Positions 32,277-40,772 of a DNA stretch of 64,000 nt are shown one piece after another. The notes beneath the pieces were generated by a model that saw nothing but the letters and a program-made list of their open reading frames with translations, did not search any database and had not been told where the DNA came from. Both the position numbers and the translations under genes were made by a program. This DNA is from Sphaerisporangium album. GTDB taxonomy: Bacteria; Actinomycetota; Actinomycetes; Streptosporangiales; Streptosporangiaceae. Each line of letters starts with the position of its first letter. Positions within the stretch are counted from its first letter, which is position 1. The stretch spans positions 69,963-133,962 of the forward strand of contig NZ_QOIL01000028.1 in the NCBI RefSeq assembly GCF_003323745.1, read 5' to 3'.

Positions 32277-33512
32277 TTAAAAGCCACGGTAGACCCATTT
32301 CGTAGCCAATGGCAGGGCCAGAGCCGAGGGGTCGCGCAGCGCGCTCCCCTTGCGCCATTCGTCCCAGGACAACTGCCAGAACCCCCACCCGTTCCACCAT
32401 TCGAGCCGCCTGTCGGTGCCGGTGACGATCACGGGGTCGCCGCGCAGTGAGCTGTCGTAGAACCACGCCGCCTGGTCCGGACGGGCGTTGACGCAGCCGT
32501 GGCTCACGTTGACCTTGCCTTGGGCCCACACGTTGTCGAGGGCGTGGACGTACTCGCCGCTGTTGGAGATGCGGACCGCGTGGTCGATCATGAGGTCGTA
32601 GTAGCCCGGCTCGCCCTTCTTCCTGCCGGGGGACACCATGCGCACCGGGTCGCCCTTGTCCATGGTCAGGTGGACGCCGCTCGTCGTGGTGTACTCGCGG
32701 GTCGAGCCCTTGCCCGCGCTGATGGCCATGCGCTGGACCAGCCGGCCGTCCCGGTGGACCAGCATCTGGTGGGTCACCGTGTTAACGATGCTGGTCTGGC
32801 GGCGTCCGACGGAGAAGGACAGGATGTGGTCGGCCGTGCCGAACGTACGCGGCGCGGCGCGGACGCCGGCGAGGTGCGCGGTGACGACGACCCGCCGCCG
32901 CGCGGGCCAGAGCGTTCGCGGCCGGTAGACCACCTGGTCGTCCGCCATCCAGCGCCACGCGCCCTCCAGACGGGAACCCGGGGAATCGGAGGACCCCAGG
33001 GAACCCAGTTGGACTGCCAAGGCGCGTTCGACCGCGGCGCGGTCCCGGACGGGGCCGGTGAAGGTGAGGATGATGGGCATGCCGACGCCGACCGTCTCGC
33101 CGGGGCTCGGGATCGCCTGACGGATGCCGAAGGCGTGCGGTGCCGCGCGCGTGCGGAACCGGGTGACCACCCGGGACGGCGGGTCACCGTGCCGGGCCGG
33201 GCTCGCCGACGCCGACACGACGTACTCGGTGCCCGGCGTCAACGTCCACGTCGAACGCCACGCGCGCCGCGCGCGGTCGAACCGGCCGGGCACCCTGGCC
33301 CCGCCGGCGGAGACGTCGACGCTGGTCAGCGTGCCCTTCGCGACCATAACGCGTACATGGCGGTCGGGCCGGGCGCGGGGAGAGCCGGGCGCGGGGATGA
33401 CTGTGATGGCGACGGCAGAGGATCGCGTCGGAGATCGGGGGCCGACGACCACCTGCGAGCCGCCGGTGACGAACATGAGAAGGATCACGGGCATGATCAG
33501 GGGGTGCCGCAT
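32277..33512 (-). CDS. L,D-transpeptidase with Ig-like domains
   Basis: Exported peptidoglycan cross-linking enzyme of 411 residues. Signal region (MPVILLMFVTGGSQ) without lipobox Cys, then two Ig-like domains (about 45 to 260; second shows HAFGIRQAIPSPGETVGVGMPI) and a YkuD catalytic domain: HQMLVHRDGRLVQRM, VHLTMDKGDPVRM, and the active-site motif SGEYVHALDNVWAQGKVNVSHGCVNARPDQA with the nucleophilic Cys in SHGCVN. The architecture resembles mycobacterial LdtMt2-type enzymes forming 3-3 links. Confidence 0.93.
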   Translation of the reverse strand: MRHPLIMPVILLMFVTGGSQVVVGPRSPTRSSAVAITVIPAPGSPRARPDRHVRVMVAKGTLTSVDVSAGGARVPGRFDRARRAWRSTWTLTPGTEYVVSASASPARHGDPPSRVVTRFRTRAAPHAFGIRQAIPSPGETVGVGMPIILTFTGPVRDRAAVERALAVQLGSLGSSDSPGSRLEGAWRWMADDQVVYRPRTLWPARRRVVVTAHLAGVRAAPRTFGTADHILSFSVGRRQTSIVNTVTHQMLVHRDGRLVQRMAISAGKGSTREYTTTSGVHLTMDKGDPVRMVSPGRKKGEPGYYDLMIDHAVRISNSGEYVHALDNVWAQGKVNVSHGCVNARPDQAAWFYDSSLRGDPVIVTGTDRRLEWWNGWGFWQLSWDEWRKGSALRDPSALALPLATKWVYRGF

Positions 33513-33596
33513 CGTCCCGCCCTTCGTCCATCGATGATCAGAAACACGAATAGCGTATCGCTGTGTGGCGGGCTCGTGGCGCTTAGTGAGCACCCC

Positions 33597-33636
33597 TGTG
33601 GATAACTCGGCGGGCAACGGCCGACCCTGTGGATAA
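33597..33636. other. Two consensus DnaA boxes
   Basis: TGTGGATAA occurs twice in the same orientation (33597-33605 and 33628-33636), 31 bases apart, upstream of the L,D-transpeptidase gene and in a short intergenic region. These are perfect matches to the reverse complement of TTATCCACA. No dnaA, dnaN or parAB gene is near, so this is more likely a DnaA-binding regulatory or titration site than an origin. Confidence 0.6.
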
Positions 33637-33736
33637 CCCCGGTCACTATCCTTCGCTCGTCGGCACGGGCACGAGGCCAGGCCGTCGATGTTCACGCCTG
33701 CCTTGCAAGGCGATCCGGCGGCGGGAGATCTGGGTG

Positions 33737-33930
33737 ATGGGCGGCAACATCTGGCGCGACCCCGAGGACGACCTGCCCGCAGACTTCGCCGAGAACCGCG
33801 ACGTGCACTACGAGGCGCTGCCCAAGCCCCGCGACTCGGCCGAGTTTCATCGCCGACCTGCAGAAACGCCACGTCGTGGCGTTTAACAAGCAGAGTATCC
33901 CGACCGAGATGCGGTTGTCGGGGCGAGCTG
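33737..33930 (+). pseudogene. Possible frameshifted gene remnant
   Basis: One frame encodes MGGNIWRDPEDDLPADFAEN and then RDVHYEALPKPRDSAEF up to about 33848. In the next frame the sequence continues sensibly as FIADLQKRHVVAFNKQSIPT. The two parts read like one protein broken by a single-base change. I do not recognise the family, and the case rests only on composition. Confidence 0.35.
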
Positions 33931-33943
33931 CTAGCTTGGAGAA

Positions 33944-34303
33944 ATGTCCAATTCACAAAAGGTCGACGATTTCCTCGCCAAGCTGGACCATCCGCTGAAG
34001 GAGGAGATGAAAGCCATCAGGGCTATCATCACCGCCAATCCCAAAATCGAAGAAGACGTTAAATGGGGTGGCCCCAGCTTCGCCTACAAGGAGGAACTGG
34101 CCACCTTCAGCCCGCGGGTCAAGGACGCCGCAGCTCTGGTCTTCCACCAGGGCGCCCTGCTCAAGGACGAGGGCGGCCTGCTGGAGCCCGGCCCCAAGGG
34201 CAAGGCGTACGCCAAGATCCGCAGCATGGGCGAGGTCGAGGCCAACAAGGAGGCGCTGGAGCAGCTCGTCAATGAGTGGATCGAACTGATGGACAAGAAG
34301 TAG
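33944..34303 (+). CDS. DUF1801 protein
   Basis: Small soluble protein of 119 residues with the YdhG/DUF1801 layout: N-terminal helices (VDDFLAKLDHPLKEEMKAIRAIITANPK), then EEDVKWGGPSFAYKEELATFSPRVKDAAALVFHQGALLKD, with the conserved KWGxPSF motif, and a terminal helix (ALEQLVNEWIELMDKK). The fold resembles frataxin/YdhG-like proteins; molecular function is unknown. ATG 33944. Confidence 0.9.
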   Translation: MSNSQKVDDFLAKLDHPLKEEMKAIRAIITANPKIEEDVKWGGPSFAYKEELATFSPRVKDAAALVFHQGALLKDEGGLLEPGPKGKAYAKIRSMGEVEANKEALEQLVNEWIELMDKK

Positions 34304-34343
34304 CGACCGCCGGTCAGCCGGTCGATTCGCGGCAGGTCACGCG

Positions 34344-34376
34344 GGGCCCGCACGATGTCCGGTCATGTGCGGGCCC
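34344..34376. terminator. Bidirectional stem-loop terminator
   Basis: GGGCCCGCAC (34344-34353) and GTGCGGGCCC (34367-34376) form a perfect ten-base-pair stem with a 13-base loop between the convergent DUF1801 and fumarylacetoacetase genes. Confidence 0.82.
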
Positions 34377-34404
34377 ATGCGCTTCACCGGCCGTTCAGTG
34401 ACGG

Positions 34405-36645
34405 CTAACCACAGTCGGCCGGGCGGCGGCGGTCTCCATCGCGATCGGACGGGACGCGCGAAGTCCGGTCCGATCCTCCTCGGGGGCCGGGGAGGCTGGG
34501 GAGGATCGTGCCCGTTACCTCGCCCAGGGCGATGGACGTGCCGCCCGGCCCGGGGGCCGTCGCGGTGATCGTCACCGTGTCGCCGTCCTCCAGGAATGTA
34601 CGGATCTGACCATCCGCCAGCTTGATCGGCTCGCTGCCGTTCCACGTGATCTCGATGAGCGACCCCCGCTGGCCCGGCTCGGCCCCGGACACCGTCCCGC
34701 TGGCGAAAAGATCGCCCGTGCGCAGCGAGGCGCCGTTGACGGTCATGTGGGCGAGCATCTGGTCCGGCGTCCAGTACATCTGCCGGTACGGAGGCGCGGA
34801 GATCGGCTCCCCGTTCAGCTCGACCCGCATCGCGATGTCCAGCCCCCATGGCTCCCGTCTGCCCAGGTACGAGAGCGGCTCGGGGTCCTGCGCCCGACCG
34901 GCCACCCGCGCGTGCCCGAGCGCCTCCAGCGGCGTGATCCACGGGGAGATCGACGTGGCGAACGACTTGCCGAGGAACGGCCCGAGCGGGACGTACTCCC
35001 AGGACTGGATGTCACGGGCGCTCCAGTCGTTGACGAGCGTCACCCCGAAGACGTGATCGGCGAAATCCCCGGCGGCCTCGCCGAGGCGCGTCGGTGTCCC
35101 GACGACGAAGCCCAGCTCCGCCTCGATGTCCAGCTTGGCCGACGGCCCGAGCACGGGCGGCCGTCCGGGAGCGGGGACGCGCTGCCCGCGCGGCCGGGTG
35201 ATCGGCGTGCCCGAGACGACCACCGTCCCCGACCTGCCGTGATACCCCACGGGAAGGTGTCGCCAGTTGGGCAGCAGCGGCTCGCCGTCCGGGCGGAACA
35301 TGCGGCCGAGGTTGGTGGCGTGCTCCAGGGAGCAGTAGAAGTCGACGTAGTCCCCCACCTCGATCGGCTGGTGCAGCCGCACCTCGGCCAGGGGGACCAG
35401 GTGCGGCTCGACGGCCGCCCGGTTGGCCGCCGCCTCCCCGGCCTGGGCCGACAGCAGGCGCTGGACGCGGCGCCGGGTGTCGCTCCAGGCGGCGCGGCCC
35501 CGCGCCAGGAACCCGTTGAGGCTCGGCGCGGCGAACACCTCGTCGTGCAGCGCGGGCGCGAGGTCGAGGACGTGGTCGCCGATGCGCACTCCGGCGCGCG
35601 GCGCCTCGCCCTGCCTGGAGAACACGCAGTAGGGAAGGTTCGCCGGCGTGTACGGGGAGGCGTCCGCTCCGGGCACCCAGCTGGTCATCGGTGACTCCAC
35701 TTCGACGGCTACGCTCACGGATGCCACCGAGCGCGACGAGGAACCCTCGGCCGCCGTCCCGGCCCGGGACGGGGCGATCAGTCCGAGCCCTCGCAGGTCG
35801 TCGATCGGCGTGGTGGTGTTGCAGGACCCGTACGAGACCAGCAGGCCACGCGCCCGCAGCACGGTCTCCGGGCGCACGGCCCGGGCGAGGTCGGCGAGCT
35901 CGTGCCGATCCATGAGCTCCAGCACCGGCACCGGATCGCGTCCCTCGACGGCCGCGCACACCGCCAGCAGCAGGTTGAGGAAGCCGTGCCGGTACACGCC
36001 GAGGCTCGGGTCCACGTGCCGTACGGCGTGGTGCAGCCCGGCGGTGGCCTTGAACGGCGTCCCCCGCAGGGCGCAGGTGCGGATGAACAGGCCGAGGTCG
36101 TGCACGGACGGGAACAGGTCCGGCGTGACACCTCCACAGCGGACCTTCGCCCCCACCCCAGGAGGAAGATGGGTGAACTCCCCGGCCGGGACCTCGACGA
36201 ACAGCCGGGCCTTGGGCGCGGCCATCCGTACCCTCACGGCCAGCGCGGAGACGTCCGAGCCTGGCGGGAGGGCGGCCTCCACGAGCTCGACCTCGACGCC
36301 CGTCAGCCCGGCGAGCCCGTCCAGGTCCGGGGAGGCCGAGGGTTCGAGAATGATCCCGGCCCGGATGGGGCGCGTCAGCAACGCGCGCAGCTCGTCCAGG
36401 CGGTCGGCCGGGCACAGGAATCGGTGCGTGAGCACGGGGCTCGGGGCGTCCTCGTCGGCGTAGTGCCGGGCCAGGGCGTCGGACATCGGAAGACGGGTCG
36501 GCGGGAACAGCCCCGCGTCGTCCACGAGGTCCGTGAACAGCGGGTTCATCGGGACCCGGAGGTCAGCGGAACCCGAGGCCGCGCCCGGCCCCGGGACGAC
36601 GGCGCGCGAGCCGGGCCGCCCGGAACCGGAGGCCGCGCCCGTCAT
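34405..36645 (-). CDS. fahA: Unknown N-terminal domain fused in frame to fumarylacetoacetase
   Basis: Open frame of 746 residues. The C-terminal 428 residues are a complete fumarylacetoacetase, the last step of tyrosine breakdown (fumarylacetoacetate to fumarate and acetoacetate): IEVGDYVDFYCSLEHATNLG, VGYHGRSGTVVVSGTP, IEAELGFVVG, LVNDWSARDIQSWEYVPLGPF and LGKSFATSISPWI. The N-terminal 280 residues (NPLFTDLVDDAGLFPP, GLHHAVRHVDPSLGVYRHGFLN) are an unrecognised protein usually expected as its own gene in this operon. The start at ATG 36645 overlaps hmgA (ATGA), but the conserved part begins at ATG 36549. An internal ATG at 35692 could make the enzyme alone. Confidence 0.82.
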   Translation of the reverse strand: MTGAASGSGRPGSRAVVPGPGAASGSADLRVPMNPLFTDLVDDAGLFPPTRLPMSDALARHYADEDAPSPVLTHRFLCPADRLDELRALLTRPIRAGIILEPSASPDLDGLAGLTGVEVELVEAALPPGSDVSALAVRVRMAAPKARLFVEVPAGEFTHLPPGVGAKVRCGGVTPDLFPSVHDLGLFIRTCALRGTPFKATAGLHHAVRHVDPSLGVYRHGFLNLLLAVCAAVEGRDPVPVLELMDRHELADLARAVRPETVLRARGLLVSYGSCNTTTPIDDLRGLGLIAPSRAGTAAEGSSSRSVASVSVAVEVESPMTSWVPGADASPYTPANLPYCVFSRQGEAPRAGVRIGDHVLDLAPALHDEVFAAPSLNGFLARGRAAWSDTRRRVQRLLSAQAGEAAANRAAVEPHLVPLAEVRLHQPIEVGDYVDFYCSLEHATNLGRMFRPDGEPLLPNWRHLPVGYHGRSGTVVVSGTPITRPRGQRVPAPGRPPVLGPSAKLDIEAELGFVVGTPTRLGEAAGDFADHVFGVTLVNDWSARDIQSWEYVPLGPFLGKSFATSISPWITPLEALGHARVAGRAQDPEPLSYLGRREPWGLDIAMRVELNGEPISAPPYRQMYWTPDQMLAHMTVNGASLRTGDLFASGTVSGAEPGQRGSLIEITWNGSEPIKLADGQIRTFLEDGDTVTITATAPGPGGTSIALGEVTGTILPSLPGPRGGSDRTSRVPSDRDGDRRRPADCG
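35692..35702 (-). promoter_or_regulatory. Internal ribosome binding site and start for fumarylacetoacetase
   Basis: Within the fused frame, GTGGAG precedes ATG (35692) by six bases, and the protein from this ATG (MTSWVPGADASPY) has the normal N-terminus of fumarylacetoacetase. This would allow independent translation of the enzyme even though no stop separates it from the upstream domain. Confidence 0.5.
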
Positions 36646-37817
36646 CGTGCCCACGTCCACGCGTAGCCGGGGTCCTCGCAGGCGAGCGCGGCGTCGCCCA
36701 GGTCGAGCGGGCGGAAGGTGTCGACCATGACGGCGAGCTCGCTGGTGACCGTCACCCCCTGGCGCACGGCCTCGACGGCCGCCTCCACAGCCCCCGGCTG
36801 CGGCCCGTGCGTGAAGCCCGCCGGGTGCAGCGAGATGGAGCCGACGTCGATGCCGGACCCCTTGCGGGCCGTGTAGTCCCCGCCCGCGTAGAACATGAAC
36901 TCGTCGGAGTCCACGTTGTGGTGGTTGTAGGGGATCGGCACCGCCTCGGGGTGGAAGTCGAGCGGCCGGGGGCAGAACGAGCAGATCACGAAGCCCGGCC
37001 CCTCGAAGGTCTGGTGGACGGGCGGCGGCGCGTGCGTGCGCTTCACGATCGGCTCGAAGTCGGCGATGTTGAAGGCGTACGGGTACAGGTAGCCGTCCCA
37101 GCCGACCACGTCGAACGGGTGATGGGCGTAGGTGAGGCGGGTGAGGCCGCCCCGCGTCCTGACCAGGACCGGGGTCTCGGAGTCCTCCACGATGAGCGGC
37201 TCGCCGGGCGCCCTGAGGTCGCGCTCGGAGTACGGCGCGTGCTCCAGGAACTGGCCGTACTGCGACAGATAGCGCTTGGGCGGGCGGATGTGCCCAGCGG
37301 CTTCGATGGCCAGCGCCTTCACGACCGTGCCGTCGAGCGGCACCCAGCGGTGGATCGTGCCCGTCGGGATGACGACGTAGTCGCCCTCACCGGCCTCGAT
37401 CACCCCGTACGTCGACTCGAACCGCACCCGGCCGCTCGCGATGTAGACGCATTCGTCGCCCTTGGAGTCGCGGTACAGCTCGCTCGGCCGGTCGGCGGCG
37501 GCGTACGACATGCGGACGTCCCCGTTGCCCGCCAGGACGCGGCGTCCGGTGACGAGGTCGCCGCCCTCGGACAGGTTCTGGGTGCGGAAGTGGCGCGGGG
37601 ACAGCGGGAGGTTCGGGGAGAGCGCGGCGCCCGATCCCTCGGTGACGGCCTCGGCCTTGACGATCGCGGTCGGCAGGTGGCGGTGGTAGAGCAGCGAGGA
37701 GTCGGAGGAGAAGCCTTCCTCGCCCATCAGCTCCTCGGCGTACAGCCCGCCGTCGGGCCGCCTGAACTGGACGTGCCGTTTGCGCGGCACCTCGCCGACC
37801 GTGCGGTAGTACGGCAT
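36642..37817 (-). CDS. hmgA: Homogentisate 1,2-dioxygenase
   Basis: Iron-dependent ring-cleaving enzyme of 391 residues that converts homogentisate to maleylacetoacetate. Cupin motifs and iron ligands lie in GDYVVIPTGTIHRW, PYNHHNVDSDEFMFYAGGDY and SISLHPAGFTHGPQPG. The sequence PLDFHPEAVPIPYNHHN is characteristic of bacterial homogentisate dioxygenases. ATG 37817 has GGAGGG upstream; ATG 37829 adds four residues. It is the first gene of an operon with the fumarylacetoacetase fusion; no maleylacetoacetate isomerase gene is next to it. Confidence 0.95.
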   Translation of the reverse strand: MPYYRTVGEVPRKRHVQFRRPDGGLYAEELMGEEGFSSDSSLLYHRHLPTAIVKAEAVTEGSGAALSPNLPLSPRHFRTQNLSEGGDLVTGRRVLAGNGDVRMSYAAADRPSELYRDSKGDECVYIASGRVRFESTYGVIEAGEGDYVVIPTGTIHRWVPLDGTVVKALAIEAAGHIRPPKRYLSQYGQFLEHAPYSERDLRAPGEPLIVEDSETPVLVRTRGGLTRLTYAHHPFDVVGWDGYLYPYAFNIADFEPIVKRTHAPPPVHQTFEGPGFVICSFCPRPLDFHPEAVPIPYNHHNVDSDEFMFYAGGDYTARKGSGIDVGSISLHPAGFTHGPQPGAVEAAVEAVRQGVTVTSELAVMVDTFRPLDLGDAALACEDPGYAWTWAR

Positions 37818-37832
37818 CGGACCCTCCATCGT

Positions 37833-37868
37833 GTACGCATATCGGACAACACTGTCCTCTATACGTAC
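37833..37868. promoter_or_regulatory. 36-bp imperfect dyad upstream of hmgA
   Basis: GTACG (37833-37837) with CGTAC (37864-37868) and GGACA (37844-37848) with TGTCC (37853-37857) share one centre at 37850.5. Overall 13 of 18 positions in each half are complementary. Located 16 bases upstream of the hmgA start in an AT-richer patch, it is the likely operator of a dimeric regulator of tyrosine catabolism. The regulator is not visible nearby. Confidence 0.5.
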
Positions 37869-38042
37869 GACGATCCGTCATCGCCCCGCCGATGTCAACT
37901 TCGTCACCCCGTCGCGACGTCGGCAGTTCGCACAGAAAAGGCCAGGCAGCGGATGGCGGAAGCCCGGAATCTTGAAGACCTGGATCACGGGCTCGAGGAC
38001 TCCGGGCGCCGTATCCGGGGGAAGGCGCACGCCCTCACCCGT

Positions 38043-38081
38043 GGCCCTCGCGGCGGCGCTTCACGCCATCAGGCGAGGGCC
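38043..38081. terminator. Hairpin downstream of the APH-like gene
   Basis: GGCCCTCGC (38043-38051) and GCGAGGGCC (38073-38081) form a perfect nine-base-pair stem with a 21-base loop, 46 bases past the stop of the minus-strand phosphotransferase gene. The rest of 37869-38126 shows no gene. Confidence 0.5.
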
Positions 38082-38126
38082 CCGCCTCATGCCCCGGGCA
38101 CCGGTTCCCTCTCATCGCATTCGCTT

Positions 38127-39023
38127 CTACGGCACCGGGCGCCAGTCGGTCCATGGCCGGGGCCCCCGCTCGCCGCGAATCGACGCCAATCGCCGATCGA
38201 CCTCGTCACGCCGGGCAGGGTTCTCTGCGGCCACCTGGGCTGCCATGCAGGTCATGCGGAACTCTCGGATGTCCCGCAAGGTCTCGAATCCCTCCCAAGG
38301 GGTGACGTCATAACCGTAGACGGCGACGAAGTCCCTGTAATCCTCGACCGGAATGCCTCCCAGCGTGAACGCCTTCACGGCCGTGGAAACAAGATCCCAC
38401 TCTGGAGGACCGACCGAGCTTCGTTCCAGATCCAGCAGCACGACCTCGCCGCCGTCGGTGGACACCACATTGCCGACCCAGGCGTCACCATGGACGACAC
38501 ACAGGGGGCGGCCTGGCGGCAGGTCGGCGTACCGCTCCATCAGGTGCTTCAGGTGATCGCGCATCCAGGCGCGATCGGCCTTCGAAAGCGTGCGCGCGTG
38601 ATCGATGCGCTCGGTGAGCCTTACAAACGGGTTCAGGGGGGCGATAACGGTGTCGGACGGGACCGTCAGCTCGTGCAGGCGTCGCAGCGCGGCTGCCACC
38701 TGCACCGCCGTACCGTGCCGATGTGGCGGCAGTTCCCGCCAGAAGGTCACCGCTCTGCCGTCGACGTCAACAGGCTGGACGACGTCCGGCAGCGCCTGCA
38801 CCGCACGTATGCCGGAGGCTTCCAGCCATCGGGCGATGCCCACCTCGCGAGCGGCGGCCGGCACCTGGCCCGGGCGGGTCACGCGAGCGATCACGCCTCC
38901 AGGAAGCTTGTAGATCGCGTTCTCGCCCTGACGAACCAGCGTGGCACTGGACACGGCGAGTCCGGCCTCTTTGCAAGCTCTCTGTAGCACCTTGAGGGCC
39001 GTCTCCCCGGAAGATCCCGTCAC
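38127..39023 (-). CDS. Aminoglycoside-phosphotransferase-family kinase
   Basis: Small-molecule kinase of the APH/choline-kinase fold, 298 residues. The N-lobe shows LVRQGENAIYKLPGGVIARVTRP, the catalytic loop is LCVVHGDAWVGNVVSTDGG (HGDxxxxN) and the metal-binding motif is VVLLDLERSSVGPPEWDLV in place of the usual IDxE/DxD. The start GTG overlaps the stop of the upstream Xre regulator gene (GTGA), so the two are coupled. Substrate unknown: it could modify a self-made peptide or antibiotic, or a metabolite. It lies next to the lanthipeptide cluster and is divergently transcribed from it. Confidence 0.88.
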   Translation of the reverse strand: MTGSSGETALKVLQRACKEAGLAVSSATLVRQGENAIYKLPGGVIARVTRPGQVPAAAREVGIARWLEASGIRAVQALPDVVQPVDVDGRAVTFWRELPPHRHGTAVQVAAALRRLHELTVPSDTVIAPLNPFVRLTERIDHARTLSKADRAWMRDHLKHLMERYADLPPGRPLCVVHGDAWVGNVVSTDGGEVVLLDLERSSVGPPEWDLVSTAVKAFTLGGIPVEDYRDFVAVYGYDVTPWEGFETLRDIREFRMTCMAAQVAAENPARRDEVDRRLASIRGERGPRPWTDWRPVP

Positions 39024-40333
39024 GCCCGCACGGCTTCCTTGATGTGGCCACGGAGTTCTGCCACGGAATCGCGACGCTGGTGCGAGGCGGTCATGCGATA
39101 GAGCTCGCGCAGATCGTCGGCCGCGCGCCGGGATCGAACAGTTCCTGCGTCGCGTACGGCGTGTCCTCCGATGGTGGCGGCCTCGTCAGGGTCGCCGGTC
39201 GCCATGGTGAGAGTGGCGAGCTTGATACCGCTGATCGCTCGGGACCGAACGTAGACAGGGCTGTGACCGTGCACCGCCGCCGTGAGACGGCGGGACGCCT
39301 CGTCGGAACATCTCTCCTGGAGGGCGATGTCGAACAGCGCATGCCCGGTGTCACCGGAATGCTGGGCCGCGTCGTAGTAACGCATCCAGGGAGCCTCCTC
39401 CTCTGGCCGGACACGGGCGAACTCCTCGTCGGCTAAGCCCACGGTGTTGACGGTCACCTGGAAACGTCCGAGCTTGGCCAAGGCCCGGGCACGAGCGGAC
39501 AGCAGCATGGCGCGTTCCGCGGGTGTCAGCCGATCAGAGCGAACCAGAGCCAGTTCGACGAGGGTCATGCCCGTGTCGGGGTCGCCGCACCAGATGGCCT
39601 GGCGAGCCATGCTGGACAACACCTTGGCACGCAGATGCCAGTCGTCTGCCTCCTCAGCACATGCCAGCGCGAGCCGGAACATACGTCGCGCGTCGTTGTG
39701 AGCGTAGGCGTCGAACGCCATGAAACCTGCGGCGTGGCCGAGGACCCCCACAGCCGCGTGGAGGTCGTCGTGGAGTCGCGCTGGGCAACGGGCCTTGTCA
39801 AGCAGGGCGACCGCCTGGCGTAGCTGCGCGTTGACGGCCTCTCTGACCAGACTCCCGCCATAGGTGTGATCCCAGGTAGTGAACAGGCCCGCGATGGTAC
39901 GGATCTCTTGAACATCTGCGGGAGTGACCACAGCGGGCACCGTGGGCGGCTCGGTGGAGGCCAGCAGGTCCGCAAGAGGAACCGACAAAGCGGTACCGAG
40001 GGCCGCACGGAGAAAATCTTTACGGTCCACATCGGCAACGGTAATCGCTCCAGGAGCATGGCGACGAGGGCGGCGGAAGCCGAGATCGCGGTCGGCGCAC
40101 GCACCGAGGACGTCCCGTAGTGCCGCTCGGTAATCGGCGTTCGGCCAGCTCACCAGCCCTCGCTCCAACTTGCCGATGTAGTTCGCCGTCAGGCATGCCA
40201 CACGTCCCAGACGCTCATGCACCCAGGCATTGACCAGGTCGGCCAGCTCCTGGCGGGACATTGGCTCACCGGACTCGTGGGGCGATTCGCGCTGTTCACG
40301 TGCCTGGCGAAGCTGGTGATTGGGCTGCGGCAT
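39020..40333 (-). CDS. Xre-family regulator with helical repeat domain
   Basis: Regulator of 437 residues. The helix-turn-helix (about 22 to 75) reads MSRQELADLVNAWVHERLGRVACLTANYIGKLERGLVSWPNADYRAALRDVLG. After a linker (DRKDFLRAALGTALSVPLADLL, a tat-like or membrane-adjacent element common in this family) come TPR-like helical repeats to the C-terminus. GAGAGGAGA precedes ATG 40333. Genes of this type are common beside biosynthetic clusters and kinases in actinobacteria. It is divergent from the FxLD precursor gene and may regulate it; direct repeats (40398-40417) lie between. Confidence 0.88.
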   Translation of the reverse strand: MPQPNHQLRQAREQRESPHESGEPMSRQELADLVNAWVHERLGRVACLTANYIGKLERGLVSWPNADYRAALRDVLGACADRDLGFRRPRRHAPGAITVADVDRKDFLRAALGTALSVPLADLLASTEPPTVPAVVTPADVQEIRTIAGLFTTWDHTYGGSLVREAVNAQLRQAVALLDKARCPARLHDDLHAAVGVLGHAAGFMAFDAYAHNDARRMFRLALACAEEADDWHLRAKVLSSMARQAIWCGDPDTGMTLVELALVRSDRLTPAERAMLLSARARALAKLGRFQVTVNTVGLADEEFARVRPEEEAPWMRYYDAAQHSGDTGHALFDIALQERCSDEASRRLTAAVHGHSPVYVRSRAISGIKLATLTMATGDPDEAATIGGHAVRDAGTVRSRRAADDLRELYRMTASHQRRDSVAELRGHIKEAVRA

Positions 40334-40397
40334 GGCGGCTCTCCTCTCGGCGCTGCGCGCCGTCATGGTCGCACAGAGTGGCCGCCGAGGCGTTGCG

Positions 40398-40417
40398 AAT
40401 CTGCCCGCAATCTGCCC
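40398..40417. promoter_or_regulatory. Direct repeats between Xre regulator and lanthipeptide genes
   Basis: AATCTGCCC occurs at 40398-40406 and 40409-40417, an 11-base period placing both copies on the same DNA face. TTGCG (40393-40397) and CGCAA (40406-40410) also form a dyad around the first copy. This is the most plausible operator in the divergent region. Confidence 0.45.
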
Positions 40418-40538
40418 CTGGGCTGCCCCGCTGTACGGCGTTCCGTGGCGGCCGTTCGGTAGCCAAAGTGGAGCCGTCCCGCACCTCCCGCCGAATGGGG
40501 AGCGTGATCGCAATGTTCCGAGGCTCAAGGAGTGGCCC

Positions 40539-40685
40539 ATGAACACGATCGTCGATGCTGACCAGCCCTTCGACCTGGATGTTCGCGTCCTGGAAAGTAG
40601 CGGGGGAGCCGCGAACCTGATCAATCTCACTGACGACGGGTGCGGCAGCACCTGCGCCAGCCCGTGCGCCACCGCCATGGGCTAG
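40539..40685 (+). CDS. FxLD-family lanthipeptide precursor
   Basis: Precursor peptide of 48 residues. The leader has the family motif F-D-L-D-V-R-V at residues 11 to 17, within DADQPFDLDVRVLES. The C-terminal core is INLTDDGCGSTCASPCATAM with three Cys (35, 39, 43) and Thr31, Ser37, Thr38, Ser41 and Thr45 as dehydration sites, so up to three (methyl)lanthionine rings are possible. D33-G34 is a likely site for aspartate methylation and aspartimide/isoaspartate formation by the co-encoded methyltransferase. AAGGAG lies seven bases before ATG 40539. It is followed after 87 bases by lanB. Confidence 0.88.
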   Translation: MNTIVDADQPFDLDVRVLESSGGAANLINLTDDGCGSTCASPCATAMG

Positions 40686-40772
40686 GCAGCGTGAACCCGA
40701 TGGCGGGCGATACCGGCCCGCCATCGGCTGTCTGTCGCGCGTTGGGAGAAGAACATCACCGGGGAGGGGCTC

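Noticed and set aside
33597..33636. A replication origin at the DnaA boxes
   Set aside because: Only two boxes, no AT-rich unwinding region and no dnaA/dnaN/parAB nearby.
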